Source: Bacteroidota bacterium
Lineage (GTDB): Bacteria; Bacteroidota; Ignavibacteria; UBA10030; UBA8401
Length of the DNA: 51,505 nt
Assembly: GCA_019455105.1 (NCBI GenBank)
Contig: JACFMZ010000002.1
Coordinates: 1 to 51,505, forward strand
Reading direction: 5' to 3'
The translations under genes and the position numbers were made by a program. The number at the start of each line of letters is the position of its first letter. The stretch's first letter is position 1. The notes under the pieces are model-generated. The model made no database searches. It had not been told where the DNA came from and worked only from the letters and a program-made list of their open reading frames with translations. Shown here in pieces: positions 41,868-51,497 of this stretch.

Positions 41868-42779
41868 ATGTTGTTTTCAGAAAAAGTTACGGAACAGACC
41901 GCACAGGCAGTCAGCGATACGCTTCACCATTCCATTGCCGATTCAACAGTAACAGCTTCTGCTATCGAGGGCAGAGAAGAAAATCTTTTCACGGAACTGC
42001 TTCATCATATTCACGACGGAAATGAAATTGAGCTTCCGTTTCTTGGTCATGTTCACCTTCCGCAGTTTGAATTGTTTGGAATAGATCTTTCTATTACAAA
42101 GCACGTTGTCTTTTTATGGATTGCGGCGTTGCTGCTTATCATTACCCTTTCAATTGTTGCGCAAAAAAACAAAAAAAACAAAGTGCCGAAAGGTTTCGGC
42201 AATCTTATTGAAGTCTTCGTGCAGTTTGTTCGTGATGAAATTGTTATTGCCAATATGGGAAAAGCGGGTTTGGGTTATCTTCCGTATCTGCTTACAACAT
42301 TCTTTTTTATTCTCACCATGAATTTATTGGGATTAATACCGTACGGCGCATCGGCAACGGGAAATGTGAGTGTAACCGGCGGATTGGCGATTATTGCGTT
42401 TATTATGATTCAGGTTTCGGCAATACGCGCGCAGGGACTCGGACATTATCTTGCCCATCTTACCGGCGGCGTGCATTGGTCGCTCTGGCCTATTATGATT
42501 CCCATTGAAATTCTTGGACTGTTTACAAAACCATTTGCGCTCTGCATTCGTCTTTTTGCCAACATGACGGGAGGGCACGTTGTTATTCTTGCTCTTATCG
42601 GTTTAATTTTTGTTTTCAAATCTATTCTGATTGCGCCGCTTTCCGTCGGCTTTGCATTGGCAATTAATTTATTGGAAATTTTTGTTGCCTTCCTTCAGGC
42701 ATATATTTTTACAATGTTAACGGCATTGTTTATGGGATTGGGAGTTCAAGCGGCATCTCACGGAGAAGAGCATCACTAA
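41868..42779 (+). CDS. atpB: ATP synthase F0 subunit a
   Basis: The 303-residue subunit has an N-terminal soluble extension of about 80 residues and then the proton-channel helices: NLIEVFVQFVRDEIVIANMG, LTTFFFILTMNLLGLIPYG, and the essential Arg in FALCIRLFANMTGGH (about residue 227), plus FVAFLQAYIFTMLTALFMGL. It forms the half channels opposite the c ring. The long N-terminal extension is a Bacteroidota-like trait. Confidence 0.95.
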   Translation: MLFSEKVTEQTAQAVSDTLHHSIADSTVTASAIEGREENLFTELLHHIHDGNEIELPFLGHVHLPQFELFGIDLSITKHVVFLWIAALLLIITLSIVAQKNKKNKVPKGFGNLIEVFVQFVRDEIVIANMGKAGLGYLPYLLTTFFFILTMNLLGLIPYGASATGNVSVTGGLAIIAFIMIQVSAIRAQGLGHYLAHLTGGVHWSLWPIMIPIEILGLFTKPFALCIRLFANMTGGHVVILALIGLIFVFKSILIAPLSVGFALAINLLEIFVAFLQAYIFTMLTALFMGLGVQAASHGEEHH

Positions 42780-42842
42780 ATTGAAAATTATTAACAATAC
42801 AAAAAACAATCTATATCAATTAATCTAATTAAGGAGAAAATA

Positions 42843-43070
42843 ATGGAATCACTCGGTCTTAGTTATTTGGCAGCAGGAATCGGCGCAGGTATCGTGCTGT
42901 TAGGCGGCGGCTTTGGAATTGGAAAACTTGCAGCAGCAGCCATGGAAGCAATGGGACGTCAGCCGGAAGCGGGCGGACGCATTCAAACAGCAATGCTCAT
43001 TGCTGCAGCACTTATTGAAGGTATTGCACTTTTTGCGCTTGTTATCTGCATTGTACTTGCCACAAAATAA
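42843..43070 (+). CDS. atpE: ATP synthase F0 subunit c
   Basis: The 75-residue hairpin has a glycine-rich first helix (GAGIVLLGGGFGIGKLAAAA), polar loop GRQPEAGG and the second helix with the ion-binding Glu in ALIEGIALFALVI. The residue after Glu is Gly and the usual Na+ ligands are absent, so it should be a proton ring. A strong AAGGAG precedes it and a hairpin follows, which fits the need for many copies. Confidence 0.95.
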   Translation: MESLGLSYLAAGIGAGIVLLGGGFGIGKLAAAAMEAMGRQPEAGGRIQTAMLIAAALIEGIALFALVICIVLATK

Positions 43071-43080
43071 ATTTTATTCA

Positions 43081-43101
43081 GGGCAGGTATTGCGCCTGCC
43101 C
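43081..43101 (+). promoter_or_regulatory. Intercistronic hairpin between atpE and atpF
   Basis: GGGCAGG (43081-43087) and CCTGCCC (43095-43101) pair perfectly around a 7-base loop; GAATTTT follows. It may act as a 3' stabiliser or partial terminator that lifts atpE over atpF expression. Confidence 0.65.
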
Positions 43102-43126
43102 GAATTTTAAATTCTAAGAGAGTTTT

Positions 43127-43612
43127 ATGATTGATATAAATCCCGGATTGATGATATGGACAATTGTAACATTCGTTGTCTTGTTAATTGTTCTTAAAGC
43201 GTTTGCATGGAAACCGCTCATTCAGGCATTGCAGTCGCGCGAAAAAGAAATTACCGATGCGCTGCAATCCGCCGAACAGGCAAAGAAAGACGCCGAGCGC
43301 ATGATTGCAGAAAATAAACTCGCAATGGAAAAAGCAAATCAGGAAACGGCAAAATTAATTGCTGAAAGCCGCGTCGTTGCCGAACAATTGAAACACGATG
43401 TGCTTTCCAAAGCGAACGACAGCGCAAAGAAAATGCTTGAACAGGCAAAAGATGAAATTGAGCGCGAAAAAGAATCCGCACTGTTGCAGCTCCGCACCGA
43501 AGTTGCCGACCTTGCCGTGAATGTTGCCGAAAAAATTCTTGATGAATCGCTCGACAGCCCCAAGCAAAAGAAATTGGTTGATAAAGTTATCCAACAGCTT
43601 CCGAAAAATTAA
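43127..43612 (+). CDS. atpF: ATP synthase F0 subunit b
   Basis: The 161-residue peripheral-stalk protein has a single N-terminal membrane helix (PGLMIWTIVTFVVLLIVLKA) and a long charged coiled coil (REKEITDALQSAEQAKKDAE onward). It links F0 to F1. It abuts atpH with no gap. Confidence 0.95.
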   Translation: MIDINPGLMIWTIVTFVVLLIVLKAFAWKPLIQALQSREKEITDALQSAEQAKKDAERMIAENKLAMEKANQETAKLIAESRVVAEQLKHDVLSKANDSAKKMLEQAKDEIEREKESALLQLRTEVADLAVNVAEKILDESLDSPKQKKLVDKVIQQLPKN

Positions 43613-44164
43613 ATGAGTAATTATAGAGCAGCACATCGTTATGCTTCCGCGCTTCTGGCGTTAACAAAAGAACAAAAAAAACCGAACGAGCTGGCGGATG
43701 ATTTGTTTCTTGTGAAAAACAGCATCGACGGCTCGCGGGAACTTCGCAGTGTTCTGGCAAGCCCCATTGTGCATAAAGACCAAAAGAAAAAAGTTCTTGC
43801 TGAAATTTTTAAGAAAAAAATCGGCGCACCGGCAGCAATGTATCTTGCGGCAATTGTTGATAAGAGGCGGGAAGATATTCTTCACGATATCTTAAAACAA
43901 TATTTTGCTTTGCGGGATGAAGAGCTTGGCATTGTGCGCGTTGAAGTAAAAACAAGCGTCGAATTTTCTGCCAAGCAGGAAAAAGAATTGCAAAAACATA
44001 TTGAAACAATCTCAAAGAAAAAAGTGGAGATTACATTCACCCTTGATTCATCGCTGAAAGGCGGCTTTATTGCCCGCGTCGGTGATACGGTGTTAGACGG
44101 CAGCGTTCGCCGTCAATTGGAATTAATGAAAATTCGCTTGAAGCAAGGCGAATATAATAATTAA
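43613..44164 (+). CDS. atpH: ATP synthase F1 subunit delta
   Basis: The 183-residue subunit has the helical N-terminal domain (YRAAHRYASALLALTKEQKK, ELRSVLASPIVHKDQK) and the C-terminal KGGFIARVGDTVLDGSVRRQ signature. It joins the top of F1 to subunit b. It starts directly after the atpF stop. Confidence 0.94.
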   Translation: MSNYRAAHRYASALLALTKEQKKPNELADDLFLVKNSIDGSRELRSVLASPIVHKDQKKKVLAEIFKKKIGAPAAMYLAAIVDKRREDILHDILKQYFALRDEELGIVRVEVKTSVEFSAKQEKELQKHIETISKKKVEITFTLDSSLKGGFIARVGDTVLDGSVRRQLELMKIRLKQGEYNN

Positions 44165-44223
44165 GCGTATCGGATATTAAGAAAAAATTTATAACCTAAA
44201 AAACGTAAAAAGGTAAAAAAGAA

Positions 44224-45774
44224 ATGGCTGAAGTTCGTCCTGATGAAATCACTGCAATTCTCCGCAAACAGCTTGCGGGATACGAAAAAGAAGTTGATAT
44301 CTACGATGTCGGAACGGTTCTCCAGGTCGGAGACGGTATTGCGCGTATTTACGGTCTCTCTCAGGTAATGGCCGGAGAGCTGATTGAGTTTCCGAATGAT
44401 GTGTTTGGAATGGTTTTGAATCTTGAAGAAGACAACGTCGGTTGTATTCTCTTCGGCGACGATACGCTGATTAAAGAAGGAGATACAGTAAAGCGGACAA
44501 AGCGTGTAGCATCCATGCCGGTCGGCGAAGCAATGCTTGGCCGCGTTATTGATCCTCTCGGCAGACCGATTGACGGACGCGGTGCGATAAAAACAGAAAA
44601 ATTTTTACCGATTGAACGGAAAGCGCTTGGCGTTATTCAGCGGCAAGGCGTAAAGCAGCCGCTTCAAACCGGATTGAAAGCAGTCGATGGCATGATTCCG
44701 ATTGGACGCGGACAGCGCGAATTAATTATCGGCGACCGCCAAACCGGAAAAACGGCTGTTGCCATTGATGCCATCATCAATCAAAAATATACGCACACTG
44801 AAGAAGCAAAGAAGCAGGGAATTAAACCGGTCTATTGTATTTATGTCGCCATCGGACAAAAAGGTTCAACGGTTGCACAGGTAGTTTCAAAGTTAGAAGA
44901 ACAAGGCGCCATGGCATACACAACGGTTATTGCTGCTAATGCCGCCGATCCGGCGCCGATGCAGTTTCTTGCACCGTATTCCGGCGCTACGCTCGGCGAA
45001 TTTTTCCGCGACAGCGGACGCGATGCGCTGGCAGTGTATGATGATCTTTCTAAACAGGCGGCGGCATATCGCCAGGTTTCGCTGCTGCTTCGCCGCCCGC
45101 CCGGACGCGAAGCTTACCCCGGCGATGTTTTTTATCTCCACTCACGTTTGCTTGAGCGCGCTTCCAAATTAAGCGATGATGAAGGAGGCGGAAGTTTAAC
45201 CGCTCTGCCGATTATTGAAACACAGGCAGGAGATGTTTCTGCATATATTCCGACGAACGTTATCTCTATTACCGACGGACAAATTTATCTCGAACCGAAT
45301 TTATTTAATGCCGGTATTCGACCCGCGATTAACGTCGGTATTTCGGTTTCCCGCGTCGGCGGAAACGCGCAGATTAAAGCAATGAAAAAAGTTGCCGGTC
45401 GTCTTCGATTGGAACTTGCACAGTACCGCGAACTGGAAGCATTTGCGAAATTCGGTTCTGATCTTGATAAAGCAACGCAGCAGCAATTACGGCGCGGCGC
45501 ACGCTTAGTGGAATTGCTGAAGCAGGGACAGTACGTTCCGCTTCCGGTGGAAAAGCAAGTGATGATGATCTTCTTGGGAACAAACGGATTTCTCGATGAG
45601 CTTCCGGTGGATCATATTCAAAAGTTTGAAAAAGAATTTTTAGAATTAGTAGAATTGCGTCACGCTGACCTTCTTAAGGAAATTGCGGATAAGAAAGATT
45701 TAACCGAGGAGATAACGAAGAAATTAAAAACCATTGCGGCGGATTTCGTGAATTCCTTTAAAGCCGCAAATTAA
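44224..45774 (+). CDS. atpA: ATP synthase F1 subunit alpha
   Basis: The 516-residue non-catalytic nucleotide-binding subunit shows [16 protein letters not shown] at the N-terminus, Walker [14 protein letters not shown] (about 170-182), [20 protein letters not shown] and the ATP synthase alpha/beta signature with the arginine finger in [14 protein letters not shown]. It should pair with a beta subunit encoded elsewhere. Confidence 0.97.
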   Translation: MAEVRPDEITAILRKQLAGYEKEVDIYDVGTVLQVGDGIARIYGLSQVMAGELIEFPNDVFGMVLNLEEDNVGCILFGDDTLIKEGDTVKRTKRVASMPVGEAMLGRVIDPLGRPIDGRGAIKTEKFLPIERKALGVIQRQGVKQPLQTGLKAVDGMIPIGRGQRELIIGDRQTGKTAVAIDAIINQKYTHTEEAKKQGIKPVYCIYVAIGQKGSTVAQVVSKLEEQGAMAYTTVIAANAADPAPMQFLAPYSGATLGEFFRDSGRDALAVYDDLSKQAAAYRQVSLLLRRPPGREAYPGDVFYLHSRLLERASKLSDDEGGGSLTALPIIETQAGDVSAYIPTNVISITDGQIYLEPNLFNAGIRPAINVGISVSRVGGNAQIKAMKKVAGRLRLELAQYRELEAFAKFGSDLDKATQQQLRRGARLVELLKQGQYVPLPVEKQVMMIFLGTNGFLDELPVDHIQKFEKEFLELVELRHADLLKEIADKKDLTEEITKKLKTIAADFVNSFKAAN

Positions 45775-45778
45775 TGTT

Positions 45779-46660
45779 ATGGCAACTCTACGAGACATAC
45801 GTCAGCGAATCAGCGGCGTAAAAAGTACGCAGAAAATTACCAAAGCCATGAAAATGGTGGCGGCAGCAAAAATGCGCCGTGCAACGGAAGCTATTATTGC
45901 AGCGCGTCCGTATGCTAAAAAAATGCGCGAGCTTTTGCAGCATCTTTCCACGCAGGTTGATGTTGCAAAATATCCGCAGTTTGAACAGCGCGAGGTGAAA
46001 GGCGTTGTTATTGTTGTCGTAACATCCGACCGCGGATTGTGCGGTGCGTTTAACAGCAATGCCATAAAAGCGGCGACACATCATATTGCACAACGGTACG
46101 CCGAATTACAAGCCGCCGGAAAAGTTGAATTGGTATGTATTGGTAAAAAAGGATTTGATTTTTTCAGCAAAAGAGGATATAAAATTCGTTCAAAATATAC
46201 CGGCATTTTTAACTCGCTGAATTTTGCCGTTGCAAAAGCTGTCTCCGCCGATCTTGTAAACGGATTTATAAACGGCGAGTTTGATAAAGTTGAAATTATT
46301 TTTAATGAATTTAAAAATGCGGCGCAGCAGCGGCTGGTTACCGAGCAGTTTCTCCCCGTGCTGCCGGAAGAGAACGAACAGAAAGAAGCATTAACGGATT
46401 ATATTTACGAGCCGGGAAAAGATGAAATTATTTCCGCCCTTGTGCCGAAGCATTTAAATTTTTCGCTCTGGCGCATTCTTCTCGATTCGCACGCCGCTTC
46501 GCAAAGCGCGCAGATGGTCGCGATGGAAAATGCTTCAACCAATGCGAAAGAACTTCTTCGTATTTATCAATTAAATTATAACAAAGCGCGCCAAGCAGCA
46601 ATTACCAAAGAACTGCTGGAAATTGTCGGCGGCGCAGAAGCGCTGCGTAACGCAGGATAA
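45779..46660 (+). CDS. atpG: ATP synthase F1 subunit gamma
   Basis: The 293-residue rotor subunit has the N-terminal helix ATLRDIRQRISGVKSTQKIT then KAMKMVAAAKMRRA, the TSDRGLCGAFNSN core and the C-terminal NKARQAAITKELLEIVGGAE helix. It follows atpA by 4 bases. No atpD or atpC follows; the next gene is ffh. Confidence 0.96.
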   Translation: MATLRDIRQRISGVKSTQKITKAMKMVAAAKMRRATEAIIAARPYAKKMRELLQHLSTQVDVAKYPQFEQREVKGVVIVVVTSDRGLCGAFNSNAIKAATHHIAQRYAELQAAGKVELVCIGKKGFDFFSKRGYKIRSKYTGIFNSLNFAVAKAVSADLVNGFINGEFDKVEIIFNEFKNAAQQRLVTEQFLPVLPEENEQKEALTDYIYEPGKDEIISALVPKHLNFSLWRILLDSHAASQSAQMVAMENASTNAKELLRIYQLNYNKARQAAITKELLEIVGGAEALRNAG

Positions 46661-46674
46661 AATTAAGCCAATTA

Positions 46675-48000
46675 ATGTTTGAAACACTTACTGAAAAATT
46701 AGACGGTGCGTTAAAAAAACTTCGCGGACAGGGGCGTATTTCAAAAGAAAATACGGAAGAAGCTCTTCGCGAAGTTCGCCGCGTTCTGCTGGATGCCGAC
46801 GTACATTTCAATGTTGTAAAAACATTTATTGAAAACGTGCAGACAAAAGCGCTCGGGCAGGAAGTTATTTCAAGCATTACGCCTGGCCAGTTCATTATAA
46901 AAATTATTTATGATGAAATTGTGGCGCTCATGGGAACAACGCAGGCGGAAATAACTTTCTCAAATGAAATTCCGTCGGTAATTATGGTGGCGGGTTTACA
47001 GGGTTCCGGTAAAACGACATTCTCCGGAAAACTTGCGCGTTTGTTAAAAAGTAAAGGGCGTCATCCGCTGCTGGTTGCGGCAGACGTATATCGTCCCGCG
47101 GCTATCGATCAGTTGGAAGTGCTCGGGCAGGAAATTGAAGTTCCGGTTTTTGCCGATCGAAAAGCTTCGGCGCTGGAAATTGCAAAAAAAAGTATTCAGT
47201 TTGCAAAAGAGAATGCGCGCGATACGGTAATTATTGATACCGCCGGACGCTTGGCGATTGACGAAGAGATGATGCGTGAAGTGGAGAATATTAAATCCGC
47301 AGTTGCGCCGGATGAAATTCTCTTTGTTGTTGATTCAATGACCGGTCAGGACGCCGTGAATACGGCAAAAGCCTTTCACGATAAATTAGATTTTGACGGA
47401 GTTGTGCTTACCAAGCTCGACGGCGATACGCGGGGCGGAGCGGCGCTTTCTATTCGTTCGGTCGTTGGAAAGCCGATTAAGTTTGTCGGTATCGGCGAAA
47501 AGCTGGATGCGCTCGAGCCGTTCTATCCGGAACGTATGGCATCGCGAATTTTGGGAATGGGAGATATTGTTTCGCTTGTAGAAAAAGCGCAGCAGACCTT
47601 CGACCAAAAGAAAGCGGAAAAGCTTCAGCAGAAATTGGTGAAAGCGCAGTTTACGCTTGAAGATTTTTACGACCAGCTTCAGGAAATTAAAAAGATGGGA
47701 TCCTTGTCGCAGGTTCTTTCAATGATTCCCGGCGCGAACAAATTAGGAAATTTAAATGATGTTGATGAAAAAGAATTAAAATATGTTGAAGCCATTATTC
47801 TTTCCATGACCAAAGATGAGCGCAATAAACCGGAAATTATTAACGGCTCACGCCGGCAGCGCATTGCCAAGGGAAGCGGAACTAGCATTCAGGAAGTGAA
47901 CAAACTGCTGAAACAGTTTTTTGAAATGCAGAAAATGATGAAGAACTTTAGCAAAGGAAAGAATTTTGCGCGGATGCTTGGTCAGCGGTTCGGGCGGTAA
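46675..48000 (+). CDS. ffh: Signal recognition particle GTPase
   Basis: The 441-residue protein has the helical N domain, G domain motifs GLQGSGKTTFSGKLA (about 104-118), ADVYRPAAIDQL, DTAGR, TKLDGDTRGGAAL and the C-terminal methionine-rich M domain (FFEMQKMMKNFSKGKNFARM). With 4.5S RNA it targets nascent inner-membrane proteins to FtsY. It follows atpG by 14 bases, so it may share the transcript. Confidence 0.97.
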   Translation: MFETLTEKLDGALKKLRGQGRISKENTEEALREVRRVLLDADVHFNVVKTFIENVQTKALGQEVISSITPGQFIIKIIYDEIVALMGTTQAEITFSNEIPSVIMVAGLQGSGKTTFSGKLARLLKSKGRHPLLVAADVYRPAAIDQLEVLGQEIEVPVFADRKASALEIAKKSIQFAKENARDTVIIDTAGRLAIDEEMMREVENIKSAVAPDEILFVVDSMTGQDAVNTAKAFHDKLDFDGVVLTKLDGDTRGGAALSIRSVVGKPIKFVGIGEKLDALEPFYPERMASRILGMGDIVSLVEKAQQTFDQKKAEKLQQKLVKAQFTLEDFYDQLQEIKKMGSLSQVLSMIPGANKLGNLNDVDEKELKYVEAIILSMTKDERNKPEIINGSRRQRIAKGSGTSIQEVNKLLKQFFEMQKMMKNFSKGKNFARMLGQRFGR

Positions 48001-48061
48001 TAATAAAGTTTGCAAATTATCTAATAAATAAATTACATTTGTAGTAAAGGAGAAATAATCA

Positions 48062-48475
48062 GTGGCAGTAAAATTAAGACTTCAACGCGGCGGAAAAAAG
48101 AAACAGCCGATTTACCGCATTGTTGCGGCAGACGGACGCTATAAACGGGACGGACGTTTTTTGGAAAAAATCGGTTCCTATAATCCCAACACCACGCCGA
48201 TGACGATTGAGGTAAAAGAAAATCGTGCTCTGTATTGGCTCGGTGTCGGTGCACAGCCGACCGACACTGTACGGAATTTGCTTTCGCGTAAAGGCATCCT
48301 TTTAAAATGGACATTAAAGAAAAAAGGAAAAGACGAAGCAACCATTACGGCAGAATTTGAAAAATGGTCGGCATTGCAGATGTTACGAGCAGAAAAAGAG
48401 CAAGCAAAAAAAGATCGCCGTAGAGAAAAGAAAAAAGTCGCTGCAAAACCGGCTGAAGCGCCGGCGCAAGCCTAA
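48062..48475 (+). CDS. rpsP: 30S ribosomal protein bS16
   Basis: The 137-residue protein begins AVKLRLQRGGKKKQPIYRIV and has the family segments YNPNTTPMTIEVKENRALYW and GAQPTDTVRNLLSRKGI. It is longer than the usual 80-90 residues because of a Lys/Ala/Pro-rich C-terminal extension, common in this lineage. The start is GTG after AAAGGAG. Confidence 0.95.
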   Translation: MAVKLRLQRGGKKKQPIYRIVAADGRYKRDGRFLEKIGSYNPNTTPMTIEVKENRALYWLGVGAQPTDTVRNLLSRKGILLKWTLKKKGKDEATITAEFEKWSALQMLRAEKEQAKKDRRREKKKVAAKPAEAPAQA

Positions 48476-48534
48476 CACGAATGTTGTAGCAGTACGGTAA
48501 TCTTCAGTCTTCATACATTCAACAGGAGGCAGTT

Positions 48535-48765
48535 ATGCGTGAATTCCTTGAATATGTTGCAAAACAACTGGTGGATAATCCGGATGCAGTCGTTATTACG
48601 GATGAGGAAAAAGATAATAAGATCGTATTCAAGCTTAAGGTCAGTCAGCCTGATATTGGAAAAATTATCGGGAAGCAGGGCAGAACAGCGCAGTCTATCC
48701 GTGTATTGTTAAGCGCCGTTGCAGCAAAACACGGAAAGCGTGCCATTCTTGAAGTCGAAGATTAA
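48535..48765 (+). CDS. khpA: KH-domain RNA-binding protein KhpA
   Basis: The 76-residue protein consists of one KH domain with the GxxG loop in IGKIIGKQGRTAQSIRVLLS. KhpA binds RNA, often with KhpB, and its place between rpsP and rimM is conserved widely. AGGAGG precedes the start. Confidence 0.94.
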   Translation: MREFLEYVAKQLVDNPDAVVITDEEKDNKIVFKLKVSQPDIGKIIGKQGRTAQSIRVLLSAVAAKHGKRAILEVED

Positions 48766-49288
48766 GACAACAGCGTATTGTGCAATAGCAAAAATTCTTA
48801 AACCGTTCGGTATCCGCGGCGAAGTGAAAATATTTTCGTACGCTCGTTCAGCGGAAGAATTTCGTACTCTTCATTCTGTCTATATCGGAAAAAGCGAACA
48901 CCGTCTTGCGTTCTCGAAGATCGAAACAGTTTCAGTGCGCGGCAACGATATCTATGTAAAGTTGAAAGATATTAATGACCGGACAGCATCGGAAGCATTG
49001 AGCGGAAATTTTTTATTTGTTGAAGCGACGCTGCGTAAAGAACTTCCTGCCGGAAGTTTTTTTATCGATGAACTTCTCGAAAGCCGGATTGTTAACGAAC
49101 AGGGAACAGAGTTAGGCATTCTTCATTCCGTTGAAAAAATTGCATCACAAACAATGTATATTGTTACAACGAAGCGGGGAGAAGTGCTGCTGCCGGCAGT
49201 TAAAGAATTTATTGTATCGATTGATGGAAAGAAAAAAATAATCATTGTGCGTCCGCCGGAAGGATTGTTTGAGGGAGAAATGCTGTGA
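48749..49288 (+). CDS. rimM: Ribosome maturation factor RimM
   Basis: The protein has the RimM N-terminal domain (CAIAKILKPFGIRGEVKIFS, LKDINDRTASEALSG, FVEATLRKELPAGSFFIDEL) and a C-terminal PRC barrel (LGILHSVEKIASQTMYIV, VLLPAVKEFIVSID). It aids 30S head assembly with bS16 and uS19. No ATG exists near the conserved start; I chose the TTG at 48749, which overlaps khpA by 17 bases, but another TTG at 48719 is possible. Confidence 0.9.
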   Translation: MKSKIKTTAYCAIAKILKPFGIRGEVKIFSYARSAEEFRTLHSVYIGKSEHRLAFSKIETVSVRGNDIYVKLKDINDRTASEALSGNFLFVEATLRKELPAGSFFIDELLESRIVNEQGTELGILHSVEKIASQTMYIVTTKRGEVLLPAVKEFIVSIDGKKKIIIVRPPEGLFEGEML

Positions 49289-49290
49289 GT

Positions 49291-49962
49291 ATGAGAGTTG
49301 ATATTGTCTCCGCCGTGCCCCAAGTGTTACAAAGTCCGCTCAATGAAAGCATTCTAAAACGGGCACAGAAAAAAGGATTGGCGGAAATAGTTGTTCACGA
49401 TTTACGTTCTTTTACACACGATAAGCACCGGATTATTGACGAGCCTCCGTACGGCGGCGGCGCCGGAATGGTGTTGAAACCCGAACCGATTTTTGAATGT
49501 ATTGAATCGCTTACAGCTCAACGCGCTTATGATGAGGTTGTGTATGTTACGGCAGACGGCGAACCGTTTACGCAAAAAACGGCAAACGAATTTTCGCTGA
49601 AAAAAAATATTATTATTCTCTGCGGACATTACAAAGGAATTGATGAACGGGTGCGGCAGACATTAATTACCAAAGAGCTGTCTGTCGGTGATTATGTGTT
49701 AACGGGAGGCGAGCTGGCGGCATTGGTTATTGTTGATGCGGTAACGCGATTAATTCCCGGCGTGTTGAACGACGGAGAATCGGCGCTGACCGATTCATTT
49801 CAAGACGGAATGCTGGGCAGCCCGCAGTACACGCGCCCGCCGGAATTTCGGGGAATGAAAGTTCCGGAAGTTCTCCTTTCAGGAAATCATAAAGAAGTGG
49901 CGAAGTGGCGCGACGAACAACGAAAGCAGCGAACGACAGAGCGAAGAAAAGATTTATTATAA
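49291..49962 (+). CDS. trmD: tRNA (guanosine(37)-N1)-methyltransferase
   Basis: The 223-residue SPOUT enzyme begins MRVDIVSAVPQVLQSPLNES and has DEPPYGGGAGMVLKPEP, CGHYKGIDERV and the knotted AdoMet site LSVGDYVLTGGELAALVIVD. It makes m1G37, preventing frameshifts. A GTG at 49285 overlapping the rimM stop is the alternative start. Confidence 0.95.
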   Translation: MRVDIVSAVPQVLQSPLNESILKRAQKKGLAEIVVHDLRSFTHDKHRIIDEPPYGGGAGMVLKPEPIFECIESLTAQRAYDEVVYVTADGEPFTQKTANEFSLKKNIIILCGHYKGIDERVRQTLITKELSVGDYVLTGGELAALVIVDAVTRLIPGVLNDGESALTDSFQDGMLGSPQYTRPPEFRGMKVPEVLLSGNHKEVAKWRDEQRKQRTTERRKDLL

Positions 49963-50028
49963 CGAACGAAAAAATACACATTATTAATTTCATTCAGTTG
50001 AGAGACTGATATTTAGAGAGAGGTCATT

Positions 50029-50376
50029 ATGGACAAGATAAAAATCGTTGAAGCAAGACAATACAAAAAAGATATTCCGGATTTTAAGCCCGGCGACACG
50101 CTGAATGTGCATGTGCGCGTTGTTGAAGGAGATAAAGAACGCATTCAGCAGTTCCAAGGAATTGTTATCGGCAAGCGGGGCGAAGGAATGGGCGCGACAT
50201 TTCGCATTCGAAAAATTTCCGACGGTGTCGGCGTAGAGAGAATTTTTCCGGTTCACTCGCCGAGAATAGCAAAAATTGAAAAAGTAAAAGATGGAAAAGT
50301 TCGCCGCTCCAAATTGTATTATCTTCGCGGACTTGCGGCAAAAGAAATTCGACAAAAGACCGGCGCAAATCAGTGA
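50029..50376 (+). CDS. rplS: 50S ribosomal protein bL19
   Basis: The 115-residue protein has [56 protein letters not shown] and [11 protein letters not shown], all characteristic of bL19, located at the 30S-50S interface. It follows trmD as in most bacteria. Its TGA stop overlaps the GTG start of the next gene by 4 bases. Confidence 0.96.
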   Translation: MDKIKIVEARQYKKDIPDFKPGDTLNVHVRVVEGDKERIQQFQGIVIGKRGEGMGATFRIRKISDGVGVERIFPVHSPRIAKIEKVKDGKVRRSKLYYLRGLAAKEIRQKTGANQ

Positions 50377-51164
50377 GCGAAAATCTCCGAATCGGTCTGC
50401 TCGACGGATTGATGTTTCAGCCGCTGACAGCAATTTTTCAACGTTCCCCAAAAAAACTTGGGGAACTTTTTTTTGATACCGCGCCTCATCATATTGAACG
50501 GCTGATGGGTAAAAAGCTTACTGCCGCTTTGATGAATCCGATAAGTTTTGCGCAGTACAGTTCCGATTTGCTTGTTTATCCTTCTGCGTCGGTTTCCTCT
50601 TTCGGAATGAGCGGAGCAATCCGGCTGTACTTCAGAGCCGGAATGAAAAATATTTCTACGCTTGCGGTTAACATTACCTCGGCGGCGGAAGTTGTTCTAG
50701 CGCGCATTATTCTCGAAGAAAAATATGATGCCGCTCCTTCAATTGTTCCTGTTGCCGGGGATCTTGATGCAATGCTGCAAAAAGCCGATGCCGCGCTTCT
50801 AATTGACGCGCAGGCGGCATTCTCGGATTCGGATTATCCATTTGTTGATTTGGTTGATGAATGGTATGATGTGAGTGAACTTCCGTACGTTCATGCTGTT
50901 TTTACCGGCAGACAGAATGACTATTCTGAAAATCTACACAAGCAGTTAATGGAAGTTGAAAACGAAGCAGGGCTTCGGCTTTCGTTCGTAATAAAAGAAC
51001 TTTCAAAGAATAATTCCCACACTGAAGATTCTTACAGCAATTATCTTTCACACTTCTCCTATCAATTTTCCGATGAAGTTCTTCAATCGCTGGAAGAATA
51101 TTTTCGGCTTGCCTATTACCACGGAATACTCGACGATATTCCTGAAATTAAGATTCCTTCGTAA
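50373..51164 (+). CDS. MqnA-like protein (futalosine menaquinone pathway)
   Basis: The 263-residue protein resembles MqnA/MqnD-type periplasmic-binding-fold enzymes: [20 protein letters not shown] at the start, [69 protein letters not shown] and [20 protein letters not shown]. MqnA converts chorismate to 3-enolpyruvylbenzoate. Similarity is moderate, so another member of the family is possible. The GTG start overlaps rplS, which ties it to the ribosomal operon. Confidence 0.65.
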   Translation: MSENLRIGLLDGLMFQPLTAIFQRSPKKLGELFFDTAPHHIERLMGKKLTAALMNPISFAQYSSDLLVYPSASVSSFGMSGAIRLYFRAGMKNISTLAVNITSAAEVVLARIILEEKYDAAPSIVPVAGDLDAMLQKADAALLIDAQAAFSDSDYPFVDLVDEWYDVSELPYVHAVFTGRQNDYSENLHKQLMEVENEAGLRLSFVIKELSKNNSHTEDSYSNYLSHFSYQFSDEVLQSLEEYFRLAYYHGILDDIPEIKIPS

Positions 51165-51305
51165 ATTTTTCCTATTCTTTTATTACCTATTTACAAAATA
51201 AAACGGCAGTGTAATCGTTTTCTTTGTAATTGAAGAAATTTTCAACGTTTAAGTATTGAATTTTTTTGGTATTAAAATTGTTATATATAACGAAGGAGAA
51301 TTCAC

Positions 51306-51323
51306 CGCCGGTATAAACCGGCG
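51306..51323 (+). promoter_or_regulatory. Leader hairpin upstream of the 47-residue gene
   Basis: CGCCGGT (51306-51312) and ACCGGCG (51317-51323) form a perfect 7-base stem with a 4-base loop, followed by an A-rich stretch and then the ribosome-binding site. It may be a 5' stabiliser or control element. Confidence 0.5.
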
Positions 51324-51353
51324 AAAAAGTTAAAAAAAGAAGGGAGGGTGTCT

Positions 51354-51497
51354 ATGACTCTCATAGTGGTGTTGGCAATAATTAGTATTTATGTCGTCAC
51401 ATGGGCAATAGTAGCCATCGGCAAGAATGCCGACCGCGACATGCACGAAGCGCTCTTTAACGCAGAAGAAGAAGAGCAGCACTGTATTGAGCAGTAA
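51354..51497 (+). CDS. Small single-pass membrane protein, 47 residues
   Basis: An ATG at 51354 preceded by AAGGGAGGG starts a 47-codon frame ending at TAA (51495-51497). The N-terminus is one membrane helix (LIVVLAIISIYVVTWAIVAI), followed by a charged acidic tail (EALFNAEEEEQHC). I do not recognise a family. The strong ribosome-binding site and good helix support a real gene. Confidence 0.65.
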   Translation: MTLIVVLAIISIYVVTWAIVAIGKNADRDMHEALFNAEEEEQHCIEQ

